Shown here: in pieces, positions 16,107-26,771 of the stretch
How the letters are laid out: every line of letters begins with the position of its first letter
Numbering within the stretch: position 1 is the stretch's first letter
Assembly: GCA_963808725.1 (NCBI GenBank)
Contig: CAWEGO010000002.1
Span: 2,108,001-2,172,000 of the forward strand
Origin: JAHFUA01 sp963808725
GTDB taxonomy: Bacteria; Acidobacteriota; Terriglobia; Terriglobales; Acidobacteriaceae
Direction of reading: 5' to 3'
DNA length: 64,000 bases
The notes under the pieces: generated by a model
The model's input: only the letters and a program-made list of their open reading frames with translations
The model's database searches: none
What the model was told of the DNA's origin: nothing
Program-made: the position numbers and the translations under genes

Positions 16107-18609
16107 ATGCTTTCCGACCGCTTCATCCTGGACAAAATCGACCGCCAGCCGAAAAAGACGGCCGGCTTCAAGCAACTAGTGCGCGAACTGGGAGTCCACG
16201 GGGACGAGCGCGGGGAACTGAGCCGGCATCTGGATCGGCTGGTCGAGCGCGGCGAGCTGATGGAGGTGCCCGGCGACCGCTACGCCATCCCCCAAGCCGC
16301 CGGCCGCAACCTGGTTCTGGGACGCCTGAGCATGCACCGCGACGGCTACGGCTTCGTGATCCCGGAGGCCGAGGACGTAAAGCGGCGCCTCGACGGCGAC
16401 ATCTTCGTGCCGGCGGTCGCGATCGGAAACGCCATGCACGGCGACCGCGTGCTGGTCGAAATGGGAGCGGTGCGGGACGGCCGCGCCGAAGGACGCATCG
16501 TGCGCATCGCCGGCCGGGCTCACTCCACCGTGGTCGGCACGTTCCATTATGGAACGCGCTTCAACTCTGTAACCCCGATCGACGAGAAGATCACGCAGGA
16601 GATCGTGATTCCGCGGGGGATGGAAGTTCCAAAGACCAACGCCGAGGGCGCAGAGGGACAGAGGCACACGAAAGGCAGCGCCGTGCACCGTGTCATCGGT
16701 CAGGAGGCGCGCCGCAAAACGGAATTTGCCGACCTCGAAGGCGTAGTAGTAGACGTGGAAATCACCGACTGGCCCTCGCCCACGCAGAATCCGCGCGGGC
16801 GCGTGGTCGAGATCCTCGGCTACGAAGACGACTTCGGGGTAGATGTTGAGATCATCATCCGCAAGCACCACCTGCCGCACCGCTTCCCGGCCGAGGTGCT
16901 GGAGGAAGCGCAGAACATCGCGGACATCATCCCGCACGACGAACTGGGCCGGCGGCGCGATTTCCGCAGCCTGCCCATCGTGACCATCGACGGCGAAACC
17001 GCCCGCGATTTCGACGATGCCGTCTTCGTCCGCCGTCTCGCGAACGGCAGCTACGAACTGCAGGTCCACATCGCCGACGTTGCGCACTACGTCACCGACG
17101 GCTCGGCGCTCGACCGTGAAGCGCGCCTGCGCGGCACCTCCGTGTATTTCCCCGACCGCGCCGTTCCCATGCTGCCGGTCGGGCTCTCGACCGACATCTG
17201 CTCGCTGCGCCCCGATGCAGACCGCCTCGTGATGTCCTGCGTGATGGAGATCGACCACCAGGGCGAGATCATCGGCTACGAGCTACACCCGGGCGTGATC
17301 CGCTCCGCCGAGCGCATGACCTACACCAACGTCACCCTGGTCCTCGAAGGTGACCAGCCCCTGCGCCAGCGTTACGCGCGCCTCACCGAGAGCTTCGCGT
17401 TGATGCGCGAACTGGCGCTCGTCTTGAACCGCAAGCGAGTGCGCCGCGGCTCCATCGATTTCGACCTGCCCGAGCCGGTGATCGAGTTCGACGAGCAAGG
17501 CATGATGCGCGGCGTCACCCGCTCGGAGCGCAACATCGCTCATCGCATCATCGAAGAGTTCATGCTCTCGGCCAACGAGTGCGTGGCTTCCTATCTCGAA
17601 CACAAAGGCGTGCCCTCGCTCTACCGCATCCACGAGAAGCCTGATCCCAAGAGGGTGTTCGAGTTCGAGACCATCGCTGCCGGGTTCGGGTACTCGCTCG
17701 GGGTGGGCGCGCTGCCGGTGCGGCGCATGGAAATGCGCGCCGAGCGCCGGGCGCGCCGCGGCACCGGCCGTCCGGCGCACGTCATCGAGCTGCCGGAGGA
17801 GGTGCACATCACCCCGCGCATGTACCAGAAGCTGACCGAGCAAGATCGCGGGCAAGCCCGAGGAGCGCATTCTTTCCTACCTGATGCTGCGCTCGCTCAA
17901 GCAGGCGCGCTACTCGGAGGAGAACGTCGGACACTTTGCGCTGGCCGCGCCTACCTACACGCATTTCACCTCGCCCATCCGGCGCTATCCCGATCTGATC
18001 CTTCACCGCATCTTGAAAGACGTGCTCAGCGCCGAAGACGGGCGTGGCGTGCCGGCGCACAGCGAGACGCCATCGCCGTGGTCGAAACGGGCGGCACGGC
18101 GCGACTCGGGAGGGCACGACCCTTCGACAAGCTCAGGGCAGGCTTTCAGTCGTGCCGCAAAGCACGCAAAAAACAAGGGGGCTTTAGCCCCTGTCATCTC
18201 CGAAGAAGAACTCCACGATATTGCCGAAGAATCGAGCCAGGCTGAGCGCCGCGCCGACGATGCCGAGCGCGAGCTGATGGAGTGGAAGAAGATCCGGTTC
18301 ATGCGCGACCGCGTCGGGGACGAGTTCGATGCCCTGATCGTGAGCGTCACCAAGTTCGGTTTCTTCGTCGAGCTGATGGATATGTTCATCGAAGGCCTGG
18401 TGCCGATCGCGACCCTCACCGGCGACCGTTACACCTACCGCGAGAACACCCGGCAGATCATCGGTGAGCGTACGAAGAAGAAATACTCGCTCGGCGACCG
18501 CGTCAAGGTCGTGCTCGACCGCATCGACCGCATGCAGAGGAAACTGCAGTTCGCGGTGCTGGAAGAAGAACCGCCGCGCGCGCAGAAGCGCCATAGACGT
18601 AGCTTGTGA
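16107..18609 (+). CDS. rnr: Ribonuclease R, with one apparent frameshift
   Basis: 3'-5' exoribonuclease for structured RNA. About 834 residues after correction. Order: N-terminal winged helix, cold-shock domains, RNB catalytic domain with IDGETARDFDDAVFV near residues 294-308, then S1 domain and basic tail. The frame breaks at about 17841, where an extra C sits between GAG and AAG; the next frame resumes with KIAGKPEERILSY, the expected sequence. Length is 1 mod 3, as one insertion predicts. Two stretches look foreign: TNAEGAEGQRHTKG (about 16638-16680) and the repeat-coded DPSTSSGQAFS (18119-18150) between the RNB and S1 domains. Sequence error is the simplest reason for the frameshift. Confidence 0.9.
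18115..18200. repeat. Repeat inserted in frame inside rnr
   Basis: CACGACCCTTCGACAAGCTC with CAGGGCAGG then TCAGTCGTG, followed by GGGGGCTTTAGCCCC. CACGAC and GTCGTG form outer inverted arms, and GGGGCT/AGCCCC a second hairpin. The CCTTCGACaagCTCAGG core is a palindrome-like unit seen, in variants, at 32660-32690, 35148-35175 and 53918-53950. It codes for about 27 residues with no counterpart expected in RNase R. Confidence 0.7.
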
Positions 18610-18752
18610 AGGGGCACACCTTCAGGTGTGCCGTAAAGGGCTTGTAGAAACTCGGCTTTAGCCGCTGAGGGAATCTGCGTCAGGGCCCAAAGGCCCCTCA
18701 TTTCTAGGGATTAGCGGCACGGCTGGTAAGCCGTGCCCCTTCACCTTCTAGC
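18605..18752. repeat. Nested inverted repeats after rnr
   Basis: GTGAAGGGGCAC near 18607 and GTGCCCCTTCAC near 18741 are reverse complements and enclose about 120 bp. Each end also forms its own hairpin (GGCACACCTTCAGGTGTGCC; GGCACGGCTGGTAAGCCGTGCC). The block begins at the rnr stop codon. Confidence 0.7.
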
Positions 18753-18820
18753 TCCTGGAGACCCGGGCTCCGCCAAGCCCCATGAATCCTATTCCCCGCA
18801 AAACAAAGCCGCCAGCTTGC

Positions 18821-18850
18821 GCTGACCGCTGACTGCTGACTGCTGATTGC
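18821..18850. repeat. Heptamer repeat at the clpC 3' end
   Basis: Units CTGACCG CTGACTG CTGACTG CTGATTG. It directly abuts the clpC stop codon (18850-18852). Same family as the arms around the imuA 3' end. Confidence 0.75.
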
Positions 18851-21309
18851 TAGGAATACAGCAGCACGCCCTCGTGCTGTTCGGCGCCTTCGCCCACCTG
18901 GCGGTAGAACAGCTGCTCGTTCTCGAGGTAGACCTCGAGGAACGCCGGGCGAGTGTTGATGGTGCCCTGGATGAGCGCCTCCGAGAGCGGGTCCTCGATG
19001 TACTTCTGCAGGGCGCGGCGCAGCGGACGCGCACCGTAGCTGCGGTCGGTGATCGTCTTGTCGAGAATCCACTTCCGCGCTTCCTCGGTCACCGTGACCG
19101 TGATGCGCGCGCTGCGCCAGGTTCTGGTTCAGCTGCGTGACCATCAACTCCACGATCTGGATCAGGTCCTGCTCGGTGAGCGCGTTGAACAGGATGACCT
19201 CATCGAGGCGGTTCAGGAACTCGGGGTTGAAGGTGCTGCTTCACCTCGTTCTTCACCATGTCCTCGACCTTTTCGGAGATGGTCTCTTCCTTGTCGCTCT
19301 GGAAGCCCATGCCCGGTGCGCTTCATCAGGTGACGCGCGCCGATGTTGGAGGTCATGATGAGGATGGCGTTCTTGAAGTCGACGGTGTTGCCGAGGCCGT
19401 CGGTCAGCTGGCCGTCTTCAAACACCTGCAGCAGGATGTTGAACACATCCGGATGCGCCTTCTCGATTTCGTCCAGCAGCACCACCGAATAGGGCGCGCG
19501 CTTGACGCGCTCGGTGAGCTGGCCGCCCTCTTCGTAGCCGACATAGCCCGGAGGCGAGCCGATCAGCTTGCTGACCGAATGCTTCTCCATGTACTCGGAC
19601 ATATCGAAGCGGATCAGCGATTTCTCGCTGCCGAACATGAACTGCGCCAGCGTGCGCGCGACTTCCGTCTTGCCCACGCCGGTCGGGCCCAGGAACAGGA
19701 ACGAGCCGATCGGCCGGTTCGGGCTCTTCAGGCCGGCGCGCGAGCGGCGGATGGCGCGGGCCAGGGCGGAGATCGCCTTGTCCTGCGAGATCACGCGCTT
19801 GTGCAGCTCTTCTTCGATGCGCAGCAGCTTCTGCGACTCTTCTTCCTTGATCGAGGTGATGGGCACGCCGGTCCAGCGCGAAACCACTTCCTCGATGTCC
19901 TCGCGTGTCACGATGCCGGTGGAGGAATCGTCGAGGTGATATTTTTCGCGCAGGGCGCGCAGGTTCTCGCGCTCCTTGCGCTCCTCGTCGGAGTAGAAGC
20001 GCGCCTTCTCGAACTCGTGGTTCGCGATGGCGTTCTCCATGCGGTGGACGATGAACTTGATCCGCTTCTGCACCTCGGTGATCTCTTCCGGCAGCGAGGT
20101 CTGGCGCAGCTTCACGCGCGCCCCGGCTTCGTCGATCAGGTCGATCGCCTTATCGGGCAGGAAGCGGTCCGGGATGTAGCGGTTGGAGTGCGACACCGCG
20201 AAGTTGATGGCCTCATCGGTGTAGCTAACCGCGTGGAATTTCTCGTAGCGGTCCTTGATGCCGTTCAGGATCTTGATGGCGTCGCTCTTCGCTCGGCGGC
20301 GGCACTTTCACCGACTGGAAGCGGCGCTCCAGCGACCGGTCCTTTTCGATCGACTTGCGGTATTCACCCGGCGTGGTCGCGCCGATGCACTGAATCTCGC
20401 CGCGCGACAGCGCCGGCTTCAGGATGTTGGCCGCGTCGAGCGAACCCTCGGCCGAGCCCGCGCCCACCAGGGTGTGCAGCTCATCGATGAAGATGATGGC
20501 AGTTCTGCGACTCCATCAGTTCCTTCATGATGGTCTTGAGCCGCTCTTCGAACTGGCCGCGATACTTGGTGCCGGCCACGATCAGGGAAAGATCGAGCGC
20601 CAGGATGCGCTTGTCCGCCAGGAACGACGGCACTTCGCCGTCGGCGATGCGCTGCGCCAGACCTTCGACAATGGCCGTCTTGCCTACGCCCGGCTCGCCG
20701 ATCAGCACGGGTTGTTCTTGGTGCGGCGGCAGAGGATCTGAATCGACGCGCTCCACTTCCTGCTCGCGGCCAACCAGCGGATCGAGCTGGTTGTCCATGG
20801 CCGCCTGGGTCAGGTCGCGCGAGAACTCGCCAGCAGCGACGACTCGCGCGCTGCGTTGCGGCTGCGCCTGACCTTTCCTGCGTGGTGCGCTGCCAGCTCC
20901 TCGCGGATGGTCTGCAAGCTTGAGCCCGCGCTCGTGCAGAATCTCGGCGGCAAAGCACTTCTCTTCGCGCAGCAGGCCGAGCAGCAGGTGTTCGGTGCCG
21001 ATGTGCTTGTGCGAGAGCCGCTCGGCCTCTTCGGCGGCATAGGCCAGCACGCGCTTGCACTCATTGCTCAGCGGGCAGATCGACGCGAGGTCGAAACCTT
21101 CTCGCGGATCGTGGTGTGCCCCTCGATCTGCTTGCGGATGGAGTCCACCGAGGCGTGCGACGCAGGAAGCGATTGGTCAGCGCTTTATCCTCGCGCAGCA
21201 GGCCCAGCAGCAAGTGCTCGGTCTCGATGTAGGGAGACCCGAACTGGCTGGCCTCGTAGCGCGCGAAGAAGATCACGCGCCTAGCTTTTTCGGTGTACCG
21301 TTCAAACAT
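18850..21309 (-). pseudogene. clpC: ATP-dependent Clp protease ATPase ClpC, about 12 frameshifts
   Basis: Full-length ClpC (about 820 residues) can be read from MFERYTEKARRVIFFARYEA to the end, but only by switching frame about twelve times. ClpC is a Hsp100 unfoldase that feeds ClpP. Visible parts: two Clp_N repeats, first AAA domain with GEPGVGKTA, the UVR-like linker, second AAA domain with GPTGVGKTE, and the C-terminal domain. Inferred extra bases near 19105, 19235, 19311, 20287, 20498, 20744, 20915, 21078 and 21090; missing bases near 20709, 20832 and 21162. Nine gains and three losses leave the length divisible by 3, as observed. No residue-level decay is seen, so errors are likelier than a dead gene. 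Confidence 0.85.
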
Positions 21310-21504
21310 GTTCCCTCGCCGGAAAGCCCTTTTGGGACTACCGACCGTCCCTCCCTGGACTCTCTCCCCTTGCCGTTCCTGCCGGGGACGGCAGCCAAAG
21401 CAAACCTGCCTTGCAGCGACTGCCGAGTGGCGCTCGCGCAACCGCCAACCCTCAAATTCCGTCCACCGTGGTGGACCAGCTTTCCGTCTCCCGCCTGTCT
21501 GCCA

Positions 21505-22218
21505 TCAGGCTGGGAGCGATTGTGGCTCGACCTCCTCGACGCGGCCCTGATGCATCCGTAATACCCGGTCGCAGCGGCGCGCAAAATCGAGGTTGTGCGT
21601 GACCAGGAGAGAGGTCAAACGATAGTCGCGATGTAGCCTGGCGATCAAGGTAAATACCAAATCCGCCGTACGGTTGTCGAGGTCGCCGGTGGGCTCATCC
21701 GCCAGCAGCAACCGCGGCCGCGTCACCAGCGCCCTGGCCAGGGCGACACGCTGTTGCTCGCCGCCGGAAAGCTCGCCCGAACGATGGTGCGCCCGGTCCG
21801 CCAGCCCGACCTCCCGCAGCCAGAGCGCCGCTTCCTGTTCAGCTTTGCCGCGCTCCTGCCCCCGCACCAGCAAGGGCATAGCCACATTCTCCGCCGCCGT
21901 GAATTCCGGCAGCAGATAATGAAACTGCCAGACAAAACCGATTTCCCGGTTGCGGAAATCGGCCGCGTCTTCGTCGGAAAGCGCCTGCAGCGGGGTCAAA
22001 TCGCAGTATACGTCACCCTCGGAAGGCCTATCAAGCGCTCCCAGAATGTGCAACAAAGTGCTCTTTCCCGCGCCTGACTCTCCCACGATGGCCAGCATCT
22101 CTCCCGTCGTCACCCGGAAGGACAGATTCTCAAAGAGCACTAAGTCCATGCTGCCAGAACGGAAAACTTTCCGAAGCCGCTCTACACGCAGGATCTCTGC
22201 CACCTTTGTTGGATGCAA
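21505..22218 (-). CDS. lolD: Lipoprotein-releasing ABC transporter ATP-binding protein LolD
   Basis: 237 residues. Walker A GESGAGKST at 46-54, signature LSGGEQQ at 150-156, Walker B LLADEPTGD at 171-179, H-loop VTHNLD. The EPTGDLD segment is typical of the LolD/MacB/FtsE branch. With the LolC/E-type permease just upstream, the pair would lift lipoproteins from the inner membrane for delivery to the outer membrane. Downstream of lolC by 237 bp on the same strand. Confidence 0.9.
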   Translation of the reverse strand: MHPTKVAEILRVERLRKVFRSGSMDLVLFENLSFRVTTGEMLAIVGESGAGKSTLLHILGALDRPSEGDVYCDLTPLQALSDEDAADFRNREIGFVWQFHYLLPEFTAAENVAMPLLVRGQERGKAEQEAALWLREVGLADRAHHRSGELSGGEQQRVALARALVTRPRLLLADEPTGDLDNRTADLVFTLIARLHRDYRLTSLLVTHNLDFARRCDRVLRMHQGRVEEVEPQSLPA

Positions 22219-22455
22219 GCGCTAACTCCCAAGTCACAAATTAGCAACTCACCCTCCAAAAATACGCCTGCGACCGCGCCTCTGGGGCGCTTTGGAGGAT
22301 GATCCCGCCATCCGCCAGTCCATGCCAGCTAAATCGTCTGCAGGCGCATCACCAAAGTACCTCCCCGAAGGATTCGCCGCGGATAACCAGAGTCACTGTT
22401 CGTACGCGCGTTTGCTGTAGATTGCGTCTTCCCATTCTGGCCTCTGGGGGCCTGA

Positions 22456-23720
22456 CTATTCATAGCGCAGGGCCTCGGCTGGCAGAATCCGCGACGCCGA
22501 CCACGAGGGATAGATAGTGGCCACGAACGACACCGCCAGCGCCACCATCGCGACCACCAGGCCATCCAGCGCCCGCGCCGCAAACGGCACATAGTCAATC
22601 GAATAAACCTCTGGCGAGAGCGTGACCAGCCGGTAGTGCCCGCCCAGCCAGGAGAGGATGTAGCCTAGCAGCAGGCCGATGGCCGTGCCCACCACGCCGA
22701 TCAGCACTCCCTGGAAGATGAACACGTTCCGCACCTGCGCCCGGCGGGTGCCCAGCGACATCAGCACCGCGATGTCGCGGGTCTTCTCCATCACCATCAT
22801 GATGAGCGAGATCAGGATGTTCAGCGCCGCCACCAGCACGATCAGACCGATGGTGATGAAGGTCACCACCCGCTCCAACTTCAGGGCGCGGAACAGTGCC
22901 GGTTCTGCTCCATCCAGTTGGTGGCCATGAAGCCCCTGCCGGCGTCGCGCTCGATCTGCTTGCCGATCACCCCGGCCTGGTAGATGTCGTCCACCTTGAA
23001 CTCGATCACGGAGATGACGTCGCCCAGCCCGAACAGCCGTTGCGCGTCGGCCAGCCGGATAAAGGCCCAGCCGGTGTCGTAGTCGTAGAAACCGGATTTG
23101 AAGATCCCGGCCACGCGGAAGCGCACGTACTTGGGAACCAACCCGAAGGGGGTCAGTTCGCCTTGCGGGCTGGTGACCAGCACCACCGAGCCCAGGGTCG
23201 CGCCCAGTTCGTCGGCCATGTCTTTGCCGAGGATGATGGGAGGCATTTGGGAGATTTGTGATTGCTGATTTGTGATTTCTGAAGTGTGGGAAGGTGGTTC
23301 TAGTTCCTCGGCTGATCCGAACTTCACGGTCTGCAGCAGCTCGCTGACCTTCTTCTCATAGTCGGGTAGCACGCCCTTGAGAATGCCGCCACTGGCGCGC
23401 GCGCCGCGTGATATCAGCACCTGCTCAAAGAGCGCGGGTGCAGCGGCCTTGACATGCGGCTCCTTCGCGAGGCGGTCGAGCAGCGGACGCCAGTCGCGGA
23501 TGCCGTCGTTCTCCACCCGCATCAGGTTGATGTGCGCGGTCGAGCCCAGTAGACGCTCCTGCAGGTCCTGGCGGAACCCGTTGTTGATGGCCAGCGCGAC
23601 GATGAGCGAGGCCACGCCTGCCGCCACGCCGATGATGGAGATGGCGGTGATGACGGAGATGACCGCCTGCCTGCGTTTGGCACGCAGGTAGCGCGAGGCG
23701 ACAAAGAGTTCGAATTTCAT
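22456..23720 (-). CDS. lolC: Lipoprotein-releasing permease LolC/LolE, one frameshift
   Basis: About 421 residues. N-terminus MKFELFVASRYLRAKRRQ, TM1 at about 20-45, a large periplasmic domain with FKVDDIYQAG and TNWMEQNR, then three C-terminal TM helices with NILISLIMMVMEKTRDIAVL, the FtsX-like hallmark. The frame breaks near 22900, where one base is missing between ...MEQNR and ALFRALKLERV; total length is 2 mod 3, as expected. An in-frame heptamer repeat at 23253-23280 adds residues TSEITNQQSQIS. LolC and LolE cannot be told apart here; a single gene suggests the LolF-like homodimer arrangement. Confidence 0.88.
23253..23280. repeat. In-frame heptamer repeat inside lolC
   Basis: Four units: GATTTGT GATTGCT GATTTGT GATTTCT. 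It lies in the periplasmic-domain coding region and adds Ser/Gln/Thr-rich residues. Confidence 0.75.
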
Positions 23721-23732
23721 TCAAAAGCGCTG

Positions 23733-23759
23733 TTGGCTCTTAGCTCTTGGCTCTTAGCC
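23733..23759. repeat. Heptamer repeat, 3' arm of the methyltransferase gene
   Basis: TTGGCTC TTAGCTC TTGGCTC TTAGC. It supplies the stop codon and last residues (LRAKS) of the neighbouring minus-strand gene, and is the reverse complement of the repeat at 24448-24480. Confidence 0.75.
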
Positions 23760-24366
23760 CTGTTGTTGTATCCCCGGCGCCGTGCGAAACCAATCTGGGA
23801 ACGATCGCAGGCGTCGTCTTACGATACTGCCGGAAGGCCTCGCCGAAGCGGCGCTGCAATTCATCATCCTCCATCCGGATCATCACCGCGCCGGTGATGA
23901 TCGCGAATGCGGTCAGGCCATAGGCGATCGCGAGCCCAGTGCCGAGGCTCCATCCAAGCAGCTCGCACAAATGACCCAGATACACCGGGTGGCGCACGCG
24001 GGCGCGAATGCCGGTGGTTACCAGCCGTTGCTCGAATTTATCGCCCAAGACCTCGGGGCGCCCGATCAACTGCGCGAAACTGAACCTGGCTCGACCGCGA
24101 TAATACAGGTAGAACCCGGCCGCGAAGAACGGCGCCGCAGCCAGCCAGGAAAGTACGTTGTCGTAGAGCAGGACGTGCCGCCACGGCCAGGTGATCGCGG
24201 CCACCGTGACCCACATGGCGACCCACAGCGGTCCCAGGATACGGAAGCGCGCGCCGCGTCGGCTGCGCCAGTATTCCGCCCGAGGATGGACCAGCAGCCA
24301 GAACGATGGGACGGTCGAGAGCACAATCGTGAACAGCCATCCAGCGCTGCGCAGGAGTTGCGGCAT
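23740..24366 (-). CDS. Isoprenylcysteine carboxyl methyltransferase-family membrane protein
   Basis: 208 residues from the ATG at 24366; the frame is open further but the upstream part is repeat and AT-rich leader. Five hydrophobic segments. GIRARVRHPVYLGHLCELLGW and the late MEDDELQRRFGEAFRQYRKTTP match the RHPxYxG and ExxL...YG..YxxY motifs of the ICMT/PEMT-type methyltransferases, which bind SAM at the membrane face. Substrate unknown. The gene is enclosed by inverted copies of the same heptamer repeat, and its last five residues plus stop are repeat-derived. Confidence 0.8.
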   Translation of the reverse strand: MPQLLRSAGWLFTIVLSTVPSFWLLVHPRAEYWRSRRGARFRILGPLWVAMWVTVAAITWPWRHVLLYDNVLSWLAAAPFFAAGFYLYYRGRARFSFAQLIGRPEVLGDKFEQRLVTTGIRARVRHPVYLGHLCELLGWSLGTGLAIAYGLTAFAIITGAVMIRMEDDELQRRFGEAFRQYRKTTPAIVPRLVSHGAGDTTTGLRAKS

Positions 24367-24447
24367 GAAGAAATTGTAGCAGTGGGTACGTCGATCAGGA
24401 TGGTCTGATCTTGGGCGCTTCGAGGAAGCCGTGAGGGAACGGGTTTT

Positions 24448-24480
24448 GAGCCAAAAGCTAAGAGCCAAAAGCTAAGAGCT
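24448..24480. repeat. Heptamer repeat between methyltransferase and propeller genes
   Basis: GAGCCAA AAGCTAA GAGCCAA AAGCTAA GAGCT. The propeller gene's TAG stop (24479-24481) lies at its edge. Inverted relative to 23733-23759. Confidence 0.78.
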
Positions 24481-26771
24481 ACTTTTCCCTCACCACCGTT
24501 TTGGCCGCGCCCATGTTCTCGAAGCGGTCGTAGACGCGCACCACGATCACATGTTCGCCAGCGCCTGCCGGCTTGGGACGCTTCTTTCCCTTCACTGCCG
24601 GCTCGGATGCGGCGGCTTCGCTCGGCAGCGGGATGCTGAAGTCGTAATTCTCAATGCGGCTGTCGGAGAGCAGCCCCACCGGCTCGACGAACTGCCATTC
24701 GCCCGCATCCACGGAATACTCGGCGCGCTTGATAGGCGAGAAGTTGTCGGCGGCGCGCAAGGTTACGCGCATCTGCCCGCCTTCCAGGGCGGCGTGCAGG
24801 TTCTCGATGCGCGGCGGAGTGTTGTCCACTTCAAAGCGCGTGCTCTCCTTGGCGTCGCTCAGGGCCTCATCGGGCGAATGCGAGGGCGCGTCGGAGGCGA
24901 CCACCTTGATGGTATAGCCGCCGTCGGGAAACAGGCCGGCGTCCCAGGTGAGATATTTGTCGCTGATCTTGTCCCGGAGCAGCTTCCACTGTGTCTCGTT
25001 GTCGCCGCGGTAGTAGACCGAGTACACCAGCTCGTCATCGTTATCGTCGTGGGCCGCCCAGTGTGCGCTGATGGACTCGTGGTCGCGGATGGGCTGCGGG
25101 GGCACCTCAAAGCGTGGGCCGCTGGAGATGGGCGAGCCTTCGCCGCCGGTCTTCGGCATGGGCATCACGTTGTACCGCACCCCCACCTGCACCACCACTT
25201 CGTCGATTACCGGCGCCACGTTATTCGGGCGGTAGTTGACGTTCACCGACTCGATGCGCGCCGGTGTCGTCCCCGGACGCAACACCACTTTCCACTGGAT
25301 AAAGCGCGCAGCCGGCACGCTGGCCTCGGCAGTCTTTGCCATGTCCACTTTCACCCAGCGGCTCCAGTTGCGGTCGGGATTATCGACATTCCCGCTGCGG
25401 GTGTAGAGCTCGTAGTTGCCCGCGCCCAGCACCTCCAGCCGCCCCCAGCGCGAGAAGATGTGGGCGTCGAAGACGTCGCTCTCATAGCTGCCTTCGGAGT
25501 CCGGTTGCGCTCCCAGCAGGAAAATCTTGCCCAGGTTGCTAGTGGCAACGTACAGGCCGTTCCTGGGCCCCTTGGTGATGGCCGTGACCTGGGTGGCGCT
25601 GGCCTTCAGCAGGTCGACGTAATCGCCGTTGCTTTCGATGGTATAAATGCGCGCCTTGTTGCCGCTGCCCGCCAGCAGGCGTCCACGATCGTCGAAGCCA
25701 AGCGCGTAAACGATGTCTTCGTGCGACGACCAGATGCGCTGGGGCGAGCCGTCCGGGGCGATCTGGTAGACCTCCGAACCGGGCGTGGTCGGAAACGGCG
25801 GTATTGCACCCACGCTAACGTTAAGCGCCGCCGCGCCCGCAGAACGTCATGGCCGCGGACCCTGGCGCCATGGCGCCATGTCCCGAGGGCGCTAGCGGAA
25901 CTGGCTGCGGCTGTGGCATGTTCACCGGCGGCGGCGGAAAGGCGTGGGTTTTCTCGCCTACCCCCGCGGCATAGATGTTGCCGGCCGCATCCACGGCCAG
26001 CGCCGTGATCTCTTTCTTGGCTGCGCTATAGAGCACAAAGGCTTCGCCGGCGGGAGAGATGCGGTAGATCAGCCCGCTGCCGTCGGAGCCCGCAATCAGG
26101 TTTCCCTTGGTGTCGAACGCCAGCACGCGGATGTGAGCCTCGTCGCTCTTAAAGAACACCGAACCTGCGCCCTTGCGGTCCACGCGGAAGATCTCTCCCT
26201 GGTCTCCGGTCGCGACATAAAGCTGGCCCTTGGCATCGAGCGCCAAGTCCCAGATGTATTTCGTCTTGGGCTCGAAGAAGACTGACGACGTGAAGTTGGG
26301 ATCGAGGTCGGCCTTGTCCTCGCTGGCCGGTGGCGGCGCTGCTGGCTTCTTGGCACTCTTGCTGGAGCGCTCGATCTTGTACACCTTGCCGTCGGGCGAA
26401 GTGGCGGCATATAGCACGCCGCTGGTGTCCACCACCAGCGCCTGCACCTCTAGTTCCGGCGGAGCGAAGACCACGGTGGCCTGGCCGTCGGGCGTCACGC
26501 GGTACACCCGCGCCGGCGCTCCCGCTGCGGCAAACACATTGCCCTCGCCATCCCCGGCGATGGCCCAGATGTAGGTGGAGGGCGTGGTGTACACCGCCTG
26601 GAAGGCGGGCGCCAGCTCCAGCGCACCTTCACTCGTGATGGCCACGCCTTTGGCGGTGCCTTTTTCGAAATCGTCGAAGCTCGATTGCTTCCAGAGGCGC
26701 GTGCCTTCGGCCAACAGGCACTGCGCGCTGAGAAGGATCAGGGCAGAGAGAACGAAAGAAAACTTCTTCAT
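24479..26771 (-). CDS. Secreted beta-propeller protein, one frameshift
   Basis: About 764 residues. Signal peptide MKKFSFVLSALILLSAQCLLA. Then a run of propeller blades of about 45 residues with recurring patterns such as IWAIAGDGEGNVFAA, IWDLALDAKGQLYVATG, IRVLAFDTKGNLIAGS and VYALGFDDRGRLLAGS. The C-terminal part holds Ig/FN3-like segments (VDNTPPRIENL, YSVDAGEWQFV). The N-terminal frame stops near 25821 (GRGGA then TAA), and the next frame continues as AAALNVSVGAIPPFP; one extra base near 25840 explains it, and the length is 1 mod 3. No enzymatic motif; probably an extracytoplasmic binding protein. Confidence 0.8.

Noticed and set aside
16176..17258. 360-codon minus-strand ORF opposite rnr
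   Set aside because: Antisense of the RNB domain; no ribosome site or family.
17841..17841. Programmed frameshift in rnr
   Set aside because: No slippery sequence; a single inserted C explains it, and similar breaks occur in unrelated genes nearby.
24551..26008. 485-codon plus-strand ORF opposite the propeller gene
   Set aside because: Antisense shadow typical of high GC; the product is His/Arg/Val-rich with no family, while the opposite strand codes a clear protein.
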